The notes: generated by a model from the sequence alone, not told the origin. Positions 33,225 through 46,372 are shown, counted from the stretch's first letter. The stretch is 64,000 nucleotides of DNA from Moniliella sp. 'wahieum' (GCA_003971905.1 RSEE01000003.1:992001-1056000), one strand, 5' to 3'. Made by a program: numbers and translations.

Positions 33225-35084
33225 ATGGTGCTAAAAAAGCACACCAACATCCGCGCCGACTTTTTCCCCGGCAAGGAGCAATACTCTACAACAGATGCCG
33301 GCCATGAGGCAACGGCTGAGGCAGATACCCGTCTGTATCTCCTAGTATTGATCAAATCCCTGGGACCACGCTTAGCCCAGAGATCATGAAGGAGGTATCG
33401 GAGGGCAAAATCATCCTTGTCGATTGGGATGGGCCGGACGACCCTGAGAATCCCATGAACTGGTCCCACGGCAAAAAGTGGATCAACACTAGTCTCCTCT
33501 GTGCCATGTGCCTCTTTATTGGTTTGGCCACTGCCGCCTACGGCTCTGGCGTGTCAAGAATGTGCAAGGAACTCCATGCTTGTGCGTATTTTCTCTCTGT
33601 TTGATGTTCCTGGGCAGCTGTTCTAATCCTGGAATACCCACAGCCATCGAACTGGGCCGTCTGGGTTTTACTGTGTTCAACGTCGCATTTGCATTGGTAC
33701 GTATTCCCGTCGGTGTTCTGGCCCGGAGTGAGTTTCTGACAATCCTTCGTGGTGGCAGGTTCCTCCCATCCTTGGCCCCGTGTCCGAATTCGTCGGTGCG
33801 CAACCTGTCTACTTGATTGTTATGCTGGCTTTGTCATCTGGTTCATTTCCCTCTTTGAGGCCCAGAACATTTGGACCATCGTCATTGGTCGATTCTTCTC
33901 GGGCGTCTTTGGTGCAGCCGGAACGACAATCATTCCCGGTACACTTGCATCAATCTGGCGGCCTAACGAGATTGGGCTGCCTGTCGCTCTCTTCACTCTT
34001 GTCGCTGTACTGGGTACAACTGCTTCACCTCTATATGCTGGATACATCGATGCTCACAACCTGGGTGGCGTGCGATCGAGTGGATCCAAATGGCGATCAA
34101 TGGCACTGTGCTTATTCTCGAGATCATCTTCCTGCGCGAGCCCCGTGGCAGTGCCCTTCTCTCCCGTCGGGCCAAGAAGCTACGCAAGGAGACTGGAGAT
34201 GAACGCTACCGTTCCCCCGACGAATTGGAAACACCCAGCCTCAGGGAGCTTCTCAAGGTCTCGACGACTCGCGCGGCTGTAATGATTGTGAAAGAGCCTG
34301 TCGTCCTCTTCTTCTCTCTCTGGCTGGCATACGTGTGGAGTTTGATCTTTGCCCTCTTCAGTGCATCCCAATCGCCTTCTCCACTATCCGCGGCTGGGGC
34401 GAGGGCAACACCGGTTTGGCGTACATTGGCCCAATTCTTGGCACCTTTATTGGTTGGGTCTTCCTCTTCCACGACTCGTATCTCTATCAGAAGTCCGCAG
34501 ACGCTCATGGCGGCCACGCTATTCCCGAGGTTCGCTTGTACTACGGTGCCGCTGGTGGTATCGTGTGCACCATCGGCATGTTCATCTTTTCCTTTACGGC
34601 CCCCTTCACATGGGTGCATTGGATCGCGCCCGAGATTGGCCTTGTCCTTCTTCTGATCGGAATTGTGTGGATTTTCCAATCAGTGCAGGCCTACCTGACC
34701 GACGCGTACGGCGAATCGAGTGCCTCTGCCATTGGCGCTCAAGGTTTCATCCGTAACCTAATGGCCGCTAGCTTCCCGCTGTTTACCAACCAGATGTTCA
34801 ACAACATGGGGTACCAATACGCTGGTCTCTTGCTCAGTCTTCTTATCGCTATTGCCATCCCCCTCCCCTTCATCCTGATTTGGAAGGGTGAGACCATCCG
34901 TGCTCGCTCCCCCTACGCTGCTGTCCAGACGGGGACTGCGTTGGAGGCCCTGTTCGTGGCGCTCACCGTGCCAAGATCGATCGTCAGGGCGAAAAGGAAG
35001 CCGATTCTCCTGCCTCTTCGACGGACATCGAAAGCACCCCCGTGGAGGAGACAAAGGACGTTGGAAACGCCTGCCCAGCCGTAA
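33225..35084 (+). CDS. MFS transporter, DHA1-like drug/polyamine:H+ antiporter
   Basis: Twelve-TM major facilitator protein, probably at the plasma membrane. The N-terminus (MVLKKHTNIRADFFPG) leads, after a break, to DWDGPDDPENPMNWSHGKKW, the DPENPxNW motif typical of fungal DHA1 transporters. Introns 33582-33643 and 33697-33758. Then VPPILGPVSEFVG (motif C type), WTIVIGRFFSGVFGAAGTT, the loop EPRGSALLSRRAKKLRKETG, and the second half with FSTIRGWGEGNTGLAYIGPI and LTDAYGESSASAIGAQGFIR. Breaks are near 33345, 33830, 34075, 34340 and about 34920. The end is uncertain: one frame stops at 35084, while another has an acidic tail (EKEADSPASSTDIESTPVEE). Substrate cannot be told from sequence. Confidence 0.88.
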
Positions 35085-35627
35085 ACGCCTCTTTCATTTG
35101 TCGGCCTGTAAAAGTAACTTTCTCCCAGGCAGGCCTTACCTCACTGAAAATTTCTGTCTCCTCTCTCAATACCTTCTCTTCTCCCTCATCCGCACGCCTG
35201 CCTGCCGACGACCATAACCTTGCATTTTTTTGCATTGCACGCTTATCACGCTCACACCATTCAGGAGCCGATAGCCACGTAGCACGGTATATACAAGCTC
35301 AGATGTCGTAGCGAAGTTTCTGATGCATGATACAAAAACACGTCGCCAGTATGGTGGTGTACACACGCCAATCGTTGTAAGCTATTAATGCCAGTTCGGT
35401 ATCATCGAACAGCGCCTACTATATACTACAGGGCCCTATTCGAGTATTCACACGCATGGGCTGTGTGCAAGGCTCCGCCTCCCGCCTCACGCTATGGCTA
35501 ACTCACAAACCCGAACAGTTCTTGCCCCACGAGCTAATCTTGTGCATGCTTAATGGGCCATGAGAGCAGCTAATTTTTGAAGACAGTACGAGATAGTGCT
35601 TAAAACGAGGGAGTGGAAACGGAGCAT
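35085..35627. other. Convergent intergenic region
   Basis: About 540 bases between the ends of the MFS and SEC63 genes. AT-rich, with no recognisable gene. It may include a longer MFS C-terminus if the acidic-tail frame is right. Confidence 0.4.
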
Positions 35628-37740
35628 CTAGTCCGAGTCCGAGTCCGTGTCTGTGCTGTCGTCATCGCTTTCGCTTGCGCTCCCGCCCGAAGCGTCCTCA
35701 TCCTCGCTTTCATCCTCGCCCGACCCAGCATCGCCATGGACAGGGGAACGTTTGACCTTCTCCCCACGCATCATGGCCAACTGGCCCGCAAGCGTATCCT
35801 CATCCGCTTCAGAAATGTCGTCTTCAAAGTCATCCTCTGCATCGAGCACAGCGGGGTCCTCCACAGTCAGCCGCAATGCTTGTTCCGCGTCCGAACCAAG
35901 GAACGAGTCGGATCGCACGACCACGTTAAACGTGTAGACACCGGGGGAAGGAGGTGCCGAGAAGGAGAGGGTGAATGTGCGTGTCGAACTCCCCACATCG
36001 GTCACTCGCGTAGGCTGCACCATGACCCGGTCCACCTTTGAGTCGCCAACAAAGACAACCCAATGCGGTTTGCGCTCGCCGATGAGGTAAGGCGCGCGAG
36101 CCGAACCGATGGGACAGAGCCAGTATCCTCTGGGCCAGCATCCCATCGTCTGCCTCAGGAGGGACAGCATCCTCCTTGGTTTCAGCGCCGGTCTCTTCAG
36201 CGACCAAAATATCTTTCGTCCGCCGTGCATCACCATCAACGCCATACTTGAGCACCTTTGGGTTATCCCCAGGTGGGGAGAGGCGGAGTTTGATGACGAG
36301 CTGAACCAGGGCTCCGGCCGTCACAGACGTTCACCGGCAACCTTGAACTGAGCACCCAAGAGTTGAATTCGGGGCCAGGTCTTGGCGGTCCTCATCAAGT
36401 CATCGTACTCCTCCTCGCTCAGACCCTTCTTGCCATCGGTAAGGAGCGCGTGCCGCTCGTGCTCAGGCATGACAAAAAGACCTTGGACACCCCAGTCAGC
36501 CCGTCCATTGGTGCCACGTACAAGCTTCTCGGCAAGCGCGAGTGTCATATGGGGAAGTTGCAGGAGTCCAGCTACAGCACGAGGGGCTTGGATGGGAACG
36601 GCCTGCACAATGCACTGTTGCAGCGCCAACACACTTTCCGTTTGTTGGAACCAATTGTGCCCAAGGCTAATTGACAAGAGTGACTGAATCAAGGGCAGGG
36701 CAGTGGAAGCGGCGCGGTACTTGGCTTTCTCAAGTTCCGGATCCGAAGCTGTAATGCGCAGCATGTGAGCATTGAGCAAAATCAGAGCGCGGCGCACACT
36801 TTCTGAACGGAATGAAGAGGGCAAGTCGGCGTTGGGCCCGAATGGCTTAAGTCCTTCACGCACTTGACGCTCGAGAGCGTCCAGGGCGGCTTGCCCGGCA
36901 TACGGTTTGCCCGACTTGGCCGCACGTTCGGCTAACAGGTCCAGACCAGGACGAGAGAACTCCTCCGAGATGGCCAAAAGAGAGAGAAGGCGCGAGGCAG
37001 GCGTATCGTCACGCATGTTTTGGAAATACGCTTGAGCAGTAGCGTTGTACACACCATCTTTGGTACGTGACCGGGATCCATACCACCACCTGCCTACAAG
37101 CATCGGCAAGAGCAGACCAAAGACGAGGCCATAGGCGCCCAGACCCAAACGTTGTTGTGGCTTTCGATGACCCAGGTGGGCAAGGCGATGCCCATGCTCA
37201 TCTCTTGCCTCCCATCTGGATGGCCATAGAGTTCAAAGTTCTTGCGGATGGTTTCGTCAGTCAAGGCCTTGTAGGCCTTGGTGAGCTCGATAAAGTGTGA
37301 CTCGGCATCAGCAGCCGTTTCGTTGGGACCAAGAACAAGCTTGTCGGGGTGGAACTTGAGACTGAGTTTGCGGTAGTGCTTGCGGATTTGTTGTTCGGTC
37401 GCGGAGGCGCCGATGCCGAGGATAGAAAGGGGTCGTATATTTTATTGGGCGATGAGGCGGTGGTGGTGGAGAGCTTGTGGGCGAGCAGACCCACGGCGCA
37501 CCATCCGAGCAGGATAAAGAGGGTGCGGAGGCTAATTCGGGGAGCCAGACGCTTTCCCAGCGCCGCAACGGGGGGGATCTTCTGGCCGGGGGCGTCAAAA
37601 GAACCCTGGTGGGACGAGCTGGTGCGGCGGCGGAATGAGACGGCGGACCAGGTAAGAGGCACGAGCACGAGACAAAGGACGCTGATGACAAAGGTGAGGA
37701 ACTGGGTCCCCTCGTCGTCGTACTTGTATGACCCAGCCAT
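35628..37740 (-). CDS. SEC63: Sec63, ER translocon J-domain protein
   Basis: Subunit of the Sec62/Sec63 complex that recruits BiP/Kar2 to the Sec61 channel for post-translational import. The start at 37740 gives MAGSYKYDDEGTQFLTF. TM1 (FLTFVISVLCLVLVPLTW) and TM2 (LRTLFILLGWCAVGLLAHKL) are followed by the lumenal J domain with the HPD triad in LKFHPDKLVLGP (37343-37351). TM3 is LGAYGLVFGLLLPMLVGRWW. The cytosolic Brl region follows, then the Ig-like part KPHWVVFVGDSKVDRVMVQP. The tail is very acidic (SEADEDTLAGQ to DSDSDSD), the site known to bind Sec62. Breaks before the J domain, near 37130, near 36325 and in the later Brl region are crossed. No intron is needed. Confidence 0.93.
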
Positions 37741-38408
37741 GGTGGGCTGGAGGCGATGCCGAGGTGCTGGAGGGGAGCGAGAGAGGAGGCGGAGGCGGAG
37801 GCCGCAGAGCCCGAGGCGGTGTCTGGGTGTCTCGTGGTCTTCGCTCCGCCTCCGCCACGGGCGTGCAACGTGGAAGAAGTGGCATCAACACGTGATTGCT
37901 GCTGCTAGGGTTGCACTGAAACGTTCATAAACGAGTGTCATTAACTTGAGCATTGCATTTGAGTTGCGCACCACTCCCCCACTGTACACCGCCTCTCCGT
38001 CGACAGACTCAATCCGCATCCATCTTAATCTTCCTGCCTTTGAGGTCCCGCTCGTCGCTATGGCATTACCGCTTTCAGAAGAATGGCAACAAGCAGTCGC
38101 GGGGCCACAGACAGCATCAATTACTGGTATGCATTCGGATTGACCTTGCTTTTTTGTGCCATTAAAACATTTCGAGTGCCCACGCCCTGCATGATCCGCA
38201 TAACTATAGCCTCAGGTTTTCGCAGTCCCTCACACCTAGGCGGTCATTGTGGAAGATATCAAATGTCATCATGTCATGCATGCCCACTCATTCGGACAAG
38301 GGTGGTGGACGTGGTACATGCATGATGGTGTGCATGAAAGAGAAGGGAAAGGATATGTACAAAGAGAACCAATCCGCCGTAATGTCAATGAAAGGGTCGA
38401 CCGTTGCA
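37741..38408. other. Intergenic region upstream of SEC63
   Basis: About 670 bases holding the SEC63 promoter and the 3' end of the DUF3445 gene. ATGCAT and CATGATG strings occur at 38270-38330 without a regular array. No gene recognised. Confidence 0.4.
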
Positions 38409-39796
38409 TCAAGCCGAAGGGGATGGGCGCGCATCGCACGCTGCCTTGACCTCGCGGAAGTTCTTGACGTCCTCCTCACCTGAAATGAGGCCCCGATCAA
38501 TTTGTCGCTGGTGCATAGCTTTGAGGTAGGGGATGACCGTCTCCTCGTAGGCGGGGGTGCCTTTGTAAACGAGTAGGTCCCGCGAAGACTCAGTCATGAC
38601 TTTGAAGATCAATTGCGGAAGCAGCGGCATATCCTCCAAATCGCGCAACTTGCGCCGCATGGGGTGCACACCAAAGAACACAGATCCACTCTTGGGCATC
38701 TTGACGAACGTCTGATGGTCCAGGCGCAAAACCAAGTCGCCGGGTCCTCAGCCTGCGCCATAGCAGGTGTGCGGCCAGTCACATGTTCTGGGCACATTGG
38801 CTTGGCCACCGCGCCATTCAGTCCAGGGGTGGGCAGCGGACCGGCAAGAGGGGCCCAAAATAGATTGTCCGGGTTGTCCACGATTTCCCAGCTGGTCCGC
38901 TCGATCGGCTGCGAAGGATGGAGACGGGTCAAGCTGCGTTCAACACTCTTGAGGATTTTTTCGTTGAACTGGGGCACTACAGCATGCGCATCGTACAACG
39001 ATTGGCCAATCTTGTTGGATATGAGGTAGAAGCCAGGGAAGCAGACCAATCCACCGGCACAGATCCATGTCCCGTCGTTCTTATCGCTTGGGTGGGAGAT
39101 CAAGTAGTCATCCTGTACCAAACGAGAGACGACCTTCATTGCTTCATTTCCTGCTTTGCGTTTGCCCGTCTCATCAACAGGGTCAGACGCTCATTGGTGA
39201 CGAGATTGTCAATCGTGTTGGAATCGATCCGAGAAAATAGATTTGGGTACCGACTTGGCAACCAGTCACTGAGATGTTCCATGAGCTCCGTGCAGGAGCC
39301 TTGCACTTGAGGTAGTGAATCTAGGACGGCGCCACCCTGTAGGATTGATGATTGGGTATGATCAGTTTCCCGTCATGTCACACAAGCGAGACAGAAGAAC
39401 TCACCTGAACTTCAATCAGCTTCTTCTTGTAGTCCAGGTCAGAGAGGTAAAACTTGTCCGGCTCGACCCAGTTTTCACTAGCCATGGGCTGGTGGGCCAT
39501 GGTTTGGTGATAAGGATAGCGGATGACTTTGTTGACATAGATGTGGTCGCGCGTGTCATGTGTGCTCAGTGTGGAGGGTCAAGCTGGGCTCAGGGCTGGA
39601 GACGCGAAAAAGGTGGGGGCATCGGCAAGCGTTTTGGAAGAAGGATAGAGCCTCTTGGGTTTCTCGGACGGTGTGAGTGGGGGTGGGGCCGTGGGGTCCA
39701 ACCCAAAGCTTGCTGGATGGACCGGCCAGCTGGCGACCAGGCTTGGTCGTTGCCACCCACCAGGAAGAGACGAGAGACGACAAGGAAGATGACCAT
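38409..39796 (-). CDS. DUF3445 / heme-dependent oxidative N-demethylase-like protein
   Basis: The family (HODM alpha-subunit-like) includes bacterial heme enzymes that demethylate small amines. Many fungi have uncharacterised members. Conserved pieces in order: VIRYPYHQTMAHQPM, NWVEPDKFYLSDLDYKKKLI, an intron (39337-39404), LMEHLSDWLPSRYPNLFSRI, MKVVSRLVQDDYLIS, WICAGGLVCFPGFYLISNKI, IGQSLYDAHAVVPQF, RTSWEIVDNPDNLFW, and HQTFVKMPKSGSVFFGVHP. The proposed start at 39796 gives MVIFLVVSRLFLVGG, a likely membrane anchor, but the N-terminal 90 residues cross a break and are tentative. Other breaks lie near 39170 and 38745. Fungal members are often membrane-anchored, which agrees. The substrate is unknown. 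Confidence 0.82.
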
Positions 39797-41426
39797 AGGA
39801 GGCGAGAAATGGGGATGGTCTTCAGTGACAAGAGGGGTCGGTGTCGAACCCCAGGATGATATAAAGCGGTGGTGCACGAGCGGCGACTCTGCAGCCGCGG
39901 GCCGAGTCGATGCGCTCTCTCTTCGGGAGACTGATGGGAAGGGGGGGTACTAGCGCGGTGCCGCCGTAGGAGACATGGGTGTGAGGGTAGGTAGGACATG
40001 GCTGCGGTCGCGACGGTGACGCACAGGTGTGCGGTCTGGTCTGGTGCGCAACTGTAGCATAGCACCAACCTCCAACCTGAGGCACATTTTTTTCCTCGCA
40101 AGCGCCCAGCGTGTTGCGCAGTGGGTTAAGCGCCCTGACACTGCCCCCATGGGACCGACCAGTAATTGATTAAAGATTAGATAGTCGGAGCTGGGGAGGC
40201 GCTACCTATTTTGCAAGCGCGCAGGATGTATCAAGCACCGAGCAAGTTGCAATACAGCCATCGCTGTTTCGTCGCATTCCATCACCGGCAGCACCAGCCA
40301 CTCGCCTGCTTGTGCTGTGCATAGCAGCAGCCTTCGTATCCTCAGGTCCCCTGCAGGGATATTCTGGCCCATGAACGTTGGATGAACTGCATGAACAACA
40401 CAGCCAGACGCTTGCCTGATGCTGCTCGACGCCATGCTATACCCATGCAATGTGGCTTCTGCTACGATAATTTCATCGGCGCAGTCAAGTATACACGACA
40501 CCTACGGGTACATCAGCCATCTCTGAACTATCTATAGCGGCGAGTGTTGCCCGAGGGGTTGAGCTCAGCAGTCGCCGATTGTACACGGGTCGTGTCTCTT
40601 ACATCCGTTCGCCGGAGGTGAGAAGGCTATAGGCCGCACTGGTGTACTGTGACAAAAAACACAGAAGAGTATAAGCTACTTGACATTGGAAAAGAATATC
40701 CGCGGCATGGCCAGATAGAAGGCGGTTCCAGCTGCCTCCACATCCCCCAACCTCCTGGACAGAAGGAAGTTGGATAGAAGAGCCTCAGAGATGTATTCCA
40801 GAAGCGGTGGGATGCATGGATGGCAGAGCTGTGGTCAAGCTTTGTGGTCAACGCTTCAAGGCTGACATGATGAGACAATCCAGCCATGCTCGCCGTGCTC
40901 CTTGTTAACGGAGTAGCACGCGTGAAATTTCAAAGGACCGTGCGGAGGAATTTTGATTGGGCGGCGATATCGATACGGGGAATGATTAAGGATTGAGATC
41001 AAGCTTAGGATCGGGATCTGCGATAGGCGGGCTGACGCTGGCGGGAGAACTCGCCTCGCGAATACCGAGTTGTTGACAGACCAGAAGCAGCTCCGTTATC
41101 TCACTGCCTCGAGTCGGCCCGCGGAGCCTCGTGGGTGCGCTTGGACCAGCCAGCAACACGTCGGCCCCACAGCCAGCTGTCCGCCACCCCACTTTTCTCT
41201 TCTTCCCCCCATTCCCCCCTCCCGTCGCGGAGCGCGTCGAGCCGAGCGCCGAGCCCTTGAGAGCCAAATTTGCCTGGACTTGCCTTGCCTGCTCTGCTTG
41301 CTGCGTCCTCGCCCTCCACGCTGCACCCTTCATTCTCCACTCCATCCCCCGTCCGGCCACAATGAGCCGATGGCACCAACTTGCGTGATCTTGTTTGCCT
41401 AGCATTTTCGACGCCACTCCGCTGAC
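39797..41426. other. Intergenic region, no gene recognised
   Basis: About 1.6 kb between divergent genes (DUF3445 on minus, Zn2Cys6 factor on plus). Several short frames occur but none has a known motif. The last 350 bases are pyrimidine-rich and probably form the leader of the regulator gene. Confidence 0.45.
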
Positions 41427-44400
41427 ATGCTTCCCAACCCCCTCCTCCCATCAACCCAGCCATCATCTGGCCCGCTGTCCTTCTCCTCTATCCTCTCTCC
41501 AGCTCCACTCCCCACAGTCGAGCACGCACACGAGCCTGGCCCCCAGACTGATCCCGAAATCAACACCAACACCCGGGGGGATGAACATGGACCTCAGCAC
41601 CAACACGACCATCCCATTGGCGATGCTCCTTCCCCAGCTCCTTCCCCAGCTCCCCCAACTCCTCTCCCAGCTACTGATGCCCGCCCCGAATCTGTTGGCG
41701 ATGCCAGCCTGCCGGCTACCACTCCATATGAGCGCCAGGGTAGCGTTGCCTCTGTGTCAACCATTGGGGCCGACACGAGCCTGAAACTCCTGGTACCGCC
41801 GGGCGGTTCCACCTCTGTTCCCGGAACGGGCCGCCGAAAGCCCGCAAGCAGCGCTACACACGCGGTAGACAAGGATGCTTCACATGTCGTGCAGGCGGAA
41901 GAAGTGCGATGGAGAGAACGAGGAGGTGTGTCTGCTTCCCTTTTTTGGTTTGGAGTTTGAAGACTGACTGATCTTTGGCTTAGCAACGCGACCCGGTTAC
42001 GGGGGGGTGCATGCGATGCCGGCGTGCTGGCTTTGAATGTCTAGGGTTCCCCTCAGAGACGGTCGTTACCGTGCCCACTTCCGTGGCGGAAAGACGGCTT
42101 CCCGTGGCGCTCGAAGCCAGCACAAGTGCCTCCGCTGACGCATCTGCATCCACGTCTTCCACTCGTGGCCGAGGGCGACCGCGGGGCCGTCCGCCTGGCA
42201 CGGTCGCCGACAGATCGAAGCCCGCGCTGCTGCTGCACTGGCTGCACAGGCACAAGGAGAGGCTTCCCAAACGAACTTTCCACTGGCGCCGTGAGCGACG
42301 GCAGCATTACTGGCCCACCACCTCGCAAACGTCCACGCCAGACCAAAGCAAAAGGCAAGAAATTGAGCTACCTTCACTTCCTCCGCCTGGACGCCCATCC
42401 ATTACGCCGCGTTCCCGAAGGACAACCTTTGGTGTGGTCCTACCCAAGCTCCCACCTTCCGCAATACCTCGTTACCCCCTTCCCCCGGTACTCGACCATG
42501 GCAGTACGATGCAAGCAGGGTACCTCCTCTTCCACCTCCCATCCCTTTGATGCCCTCAAACGCAGGGTCCTTGTCCTACCTCCCACCTCCCAGCCGTTCT
42601 CCCTCCCCGAATCCCGGGAGCCATGGTGCCCCAGGTTTGGCTCGCTTTCACTTTTCTGTCCCAGGCTTGCCTAACATACCCCCTGTACCCGGAACGGCAA
42701 GTACATCGCCCGTCTTGCCCATCGCAGGCTTGGGGGACGATGGGACCACTGCACCAACGGGCAATGGGTCTCGACCGCCTCCCCCATTCCCTGCATCGAC
42801 AGTGCCGCTCGCACCAACACATGCGATGCCGCCAGGGCCACCTCCCCTCCTGTTCCTAATTCACAGCTTCTTCCTGGTGCCCCTCAAGTCGTTCTTCGGC
42901 CTCCAACGGAAGCTCCTCCCGTGACCACTACTGTCCATGCCCAATCGTCTTCCCAACTTGGCCCTGGTATCATTCCCGAAGGGTTGACGGACGAAGACAT
43001 CTTCCTTTCCCTCTTTGGCGCCTCGCCAGCCCCCTCCACTGGCGGGAACCCAACGAGCGCCATGGGGATCTGCCCCTCTGGCACCCTCGTTCGAGTTTCC
43101 AGTCCATTTGCCCCTTGTCCGCACATGTACCTCCACCGGACACCGTTCCCCGCGGCAGTCAGCGCCCATTGTCGACTCACCCACGGCTGCACACCACCCG
43201 CCTCTGGTGGAGCACGAGGCGCCTCATCGTGGTTTGGATGCCGCCCCATCTCAAGGCCCCATTGATCAAAGACACGCCGACTCGGTTTCTCTCTCCGGGT
43301 CCGACAGTGAGATCGGAGGGTACGAATCACAATCCGACACTCCGATCCCGACGGCCGAAGAGGAGGATCAGTTGGTCGATGCCCTCAATGCGGTTTATGG
43401 CGTTTTCCTGGGGTTGGTGGGGAAGTAGTGCTAACAGGGGGAGGGCTTCGGGCCACCCTGCGGGCGGTCAAGAGGATTCTGCGTCGATCTTCCTTGGTTC
43501 GCTCCTCGGCAGCAGCGGCGTAACGGCGGGGTATGTGTTTGATGACATCTCGACATTCCCGCTTGGAGCAATCCGACCTTCAAGGCCAAATGGCGCCAAA
43601 TTTTTGATTCAATTCGCAAAGAGACAGAGGGACACAAAGCCAACAAGAGTGGCCACCGCGACGGAGGAAATTGGCGCTACCTGCCCCGTGCGCTACGACA
43701 GCAAGTCCACGAGGGCACACGGGACTCTAGCCCTTTTGGTCGCCCTGGTGGGACACAAGGAATGGCGAAGGAGGGACGGGCACTGTGCAGCGACCAGGTC
43801 GGGCCCCCGACCCTCCCGAGCCACAAGAGTTGGTCGACAGCGTGGCTGAGACGCTCAACAAGATTAGCCATTTGGCTCGTGAGGATGACCTCAGCCGCCC
43901 CCCTGAAGCCACGTTATTGCGCAAAGGTGCGGTAGTGGTGATTGATGACTTTATGCACTCGGCCATGAACTTGGCGCTGTTTGACTATGCCCGCAAGACA
44001 CCCGCCGACTACATTGCCAAGATGGATGCAGCGTCTTCCTTACTGGCCAGTCTCGTGGGTCCCAGCTGCCGTGTCCGAATTGAGAACATCAATGGGCCTA
44101 ACGTTTGTGGGTTCCGCACCTTGCCTGGGGCGACATTCTACTCGCGGTAACCACGGGGCGACCTACGGCACTCCATTACCTCCTTCCGGGGCAGAAGGAC
44201 CCCACAACAGATACTTCATCAGATGAAGATGATGCTGATGAGGGACCTTCTTCCGACGAGTCTGAATCCGAGGAAGCGGTTATTCGTCCGATTCCGAGTC
44301 GGATAATGCTAGCACGACCGATCCCCCTCGCGGAAGGACTATGGCACCTCGATCCTTGTCACCAGGGTCCGAGATACCCCTTGCCCTTACACCTCTCCCG

Positions 44401-45572
44401 CTTGACTCGGACCAGGGCGAGATGGCTCGGGACGCGGCGGCACGTGTGGCAGAAGAACTACATTACGTGCAGCGGCGCCCACGGGGAAGGTCTCCAGCTG
44501 GTACACCTCACTTCTCCCCCCGCACTGGCTTGGACGCCTTTGCATCGTTCGCATCGGATGACAGCGAGGCTGGGTACAACCTAGGAAGTCCTCCCTCCTC
44601 CCTTCTCCGCAGGGCGCGTGACCGTTCCGCCTCGTTGCGCCGGGGCGCTGGGCGGTCGCGCTCACGCGCTTCCAAACGGGCCGACCCACCCGATTCCACC
44701 ACCCTGTCCGCGCGCGTGCCCAAACGGAAGCGGCCGCCCCCGTCCGGCTCGGGAGCTAGTTCAGCGGGGTCGAATGCCAGCATGCGAGCGGACGGGACAA
44801 GTCAGCTCAAGGTCAGCTTTGGTTGCCCGGATGACGTACTGGCCATCCTGGCGGCAATCGCCAACTTGAACTTTATGTTGTCCCAAGCCCGTTTGGCGGC
44901 TACCGGCACTGCCCTCTCGGCAGGGGCCGCCGCCCACGTACGATCCCAAAATCCAATACCGCATCCTACTCCAGCGCCCGAGGCGGCGACATGGCGTCCC
45001 GTGCGGGCTCGGGTCCCACCAGCCCCACCCTCGCCACGATGCCGGGCTCCACCTCGACTCAGGCCAATGGCGCTCACAATGGGCTAACGGCATGGGCCAT
45101 GCAGCTTACGAATGAGTACCAAGAGGCACTGACGACGTCCTTTGATCGTGCGGCTACCGCTCGCGGTCTTCCTCCCCTGGGAACGGCGGCGATGGAGGAA
45201 ATGTGGCGGCACGGGGCACAAATCTTGCTCAACACGACCTTGCTCGGTCTGGGCCCACTGGCACCGGCCAATCGGGTGTCGTGCACTGCGATCCTCAAGC
45301 TTTGGGATCACGGTCGTTCCGTGCCGGCGGTTACAACGGCGTGTGGGAACCCAGCACTGCCCTTGCTCCTGGCGGCGTTTGTAGCCGTGTCGGAAGAAGA
45401 CCGACGGATTTGCTGGGAAGCTCTGCATCGGATGGGGCAACGAGAACGGTGTCGCCAAGGATACAGAGACTTTGTGTACCGTCTCTGGCATAAGCAAGAT
45501 CGTCAAGGCTTTGCCATGCTGTGGACCGACTTCCAGCTGCTGTACGACACGCCTCAGATTGTCCTCATGTAA
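41427..45572 (+). CDS. Large Zn2Cys6 transcription factor with AT-hook-like motif
   Basis: Fungal binuclear-cluster regulator. The cluster is split by an intron (41926-41983): GCFTCR and RRKKCDGENEE in exon 1, then QRDPVTGGCMRCRRAGFECL in exon 2, giving the C-x2-C-x6-C-x14-C-x2-C-x6-C pattern once a one-base break near 41890 is bridged. An AT-hook-like RGRGRPRGRPPG (about 42163-42198) and basic PPRKRPRQTKAKGKK follow. The middle is long, Pro/Ser-rich and acidic (SVSLSGSDSEIGGYESQSD, DTSSDEDDADEGPSSDESES). The C-terminal 190 residues look like the helical fungal transcription-factor domain (LTNEYQEALTTSF, ILKLWDHGRSVPAVTTAC, VSEEDRRICWEALHRM). At least eight frame changes are bridged, and a stop near 43428 might instead mark an intron. 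Total about 1,350 residues. Targets unknown. Confidence 0.78.
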
Positions 45573-46372
45573 CGCCTCGTGCGGCTTGCTTTGTTGGCCT
45601 TTCTATGCGTTTCCCCTACTTTATTCTGGTCAATCTTGTGAATCATTCATCTTCACCGCCTGTGTCCCCCCTGTCTCTTTTCTTCTGTCACAAAACGGTT
45701 TGGGCACTTTGATCTATATGCTTCTCGTTTGAGTACTATCAATGTGGGGTTGAACGGAGAGCACCCGGCTTGAAACAGCCGCCATGCAATAGCTGCAGTA
45801 AATATCATTGAGGATGCCGCCCGTAAGATCTCAGAGCGCTCGAAAGTCAGGTGGAGGCAAGGGTTACAGGGCGCTCGAAAGTCCTGTCGAGGCAAGGCGC
45901 GAGGACAACTAGAATAAGGGCGTGCCGTGTAGAAGCGGCGAAGAGCGCAGAGCGAGACAAGCACCTCTGGTTGCGGTGAACCTTTTGCTCGAGTAGCTCC
46001 AAGTAAACCCTGAGTATGCGGGGTGGCTGAGGCGGCGCTGAGCGCAGGGCGTTGCGCCTCTTCGGCCTAAGGCCTAAACAGCAGGCCGGATTGATGGTTA
46101 TCGATTAGGAGTGGCATTGGGCTGAGCACCACAGCAAGCACACGCATGCAAGCACCTGCCGACTATCGGCAGCAGCCGGGTGGCACCCATCGGCATCACA
46201 CATGCATCACACATCGCCTTGGTCTCTGCCTGCCCGCTGAGGCTCAGTGGTGAGGCTCACCGGTCTCTCTGGGAACCAGCCCTAGTTCCTATTCTATTGG
46301 AGCGCATGGGAAACCGACTTATCGAGCACGCAGCATATGTGACGCCTCACGCGCCCCACGACAGTCTCCCGA
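45573..46372. other. Intergenic region, no gene recognised
   Basis: About 0.8 kb. A repeated element reading GAAAGTC with flanking CAGGGCGCTC occurs twice near 45841-45895. Two AGGCCT+A heptamers lie at 46064-46078. No conserved frame found. Confidence 0.45.
46064..46078. repeat. AGGCCT+A heptamer pair
   Basis: Two palindromic AGGCCT cores spaced by A with a seven-base period. Only two units, so weak alone, but it follows the same rule as the longer arrays. Confidence 0.5.
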
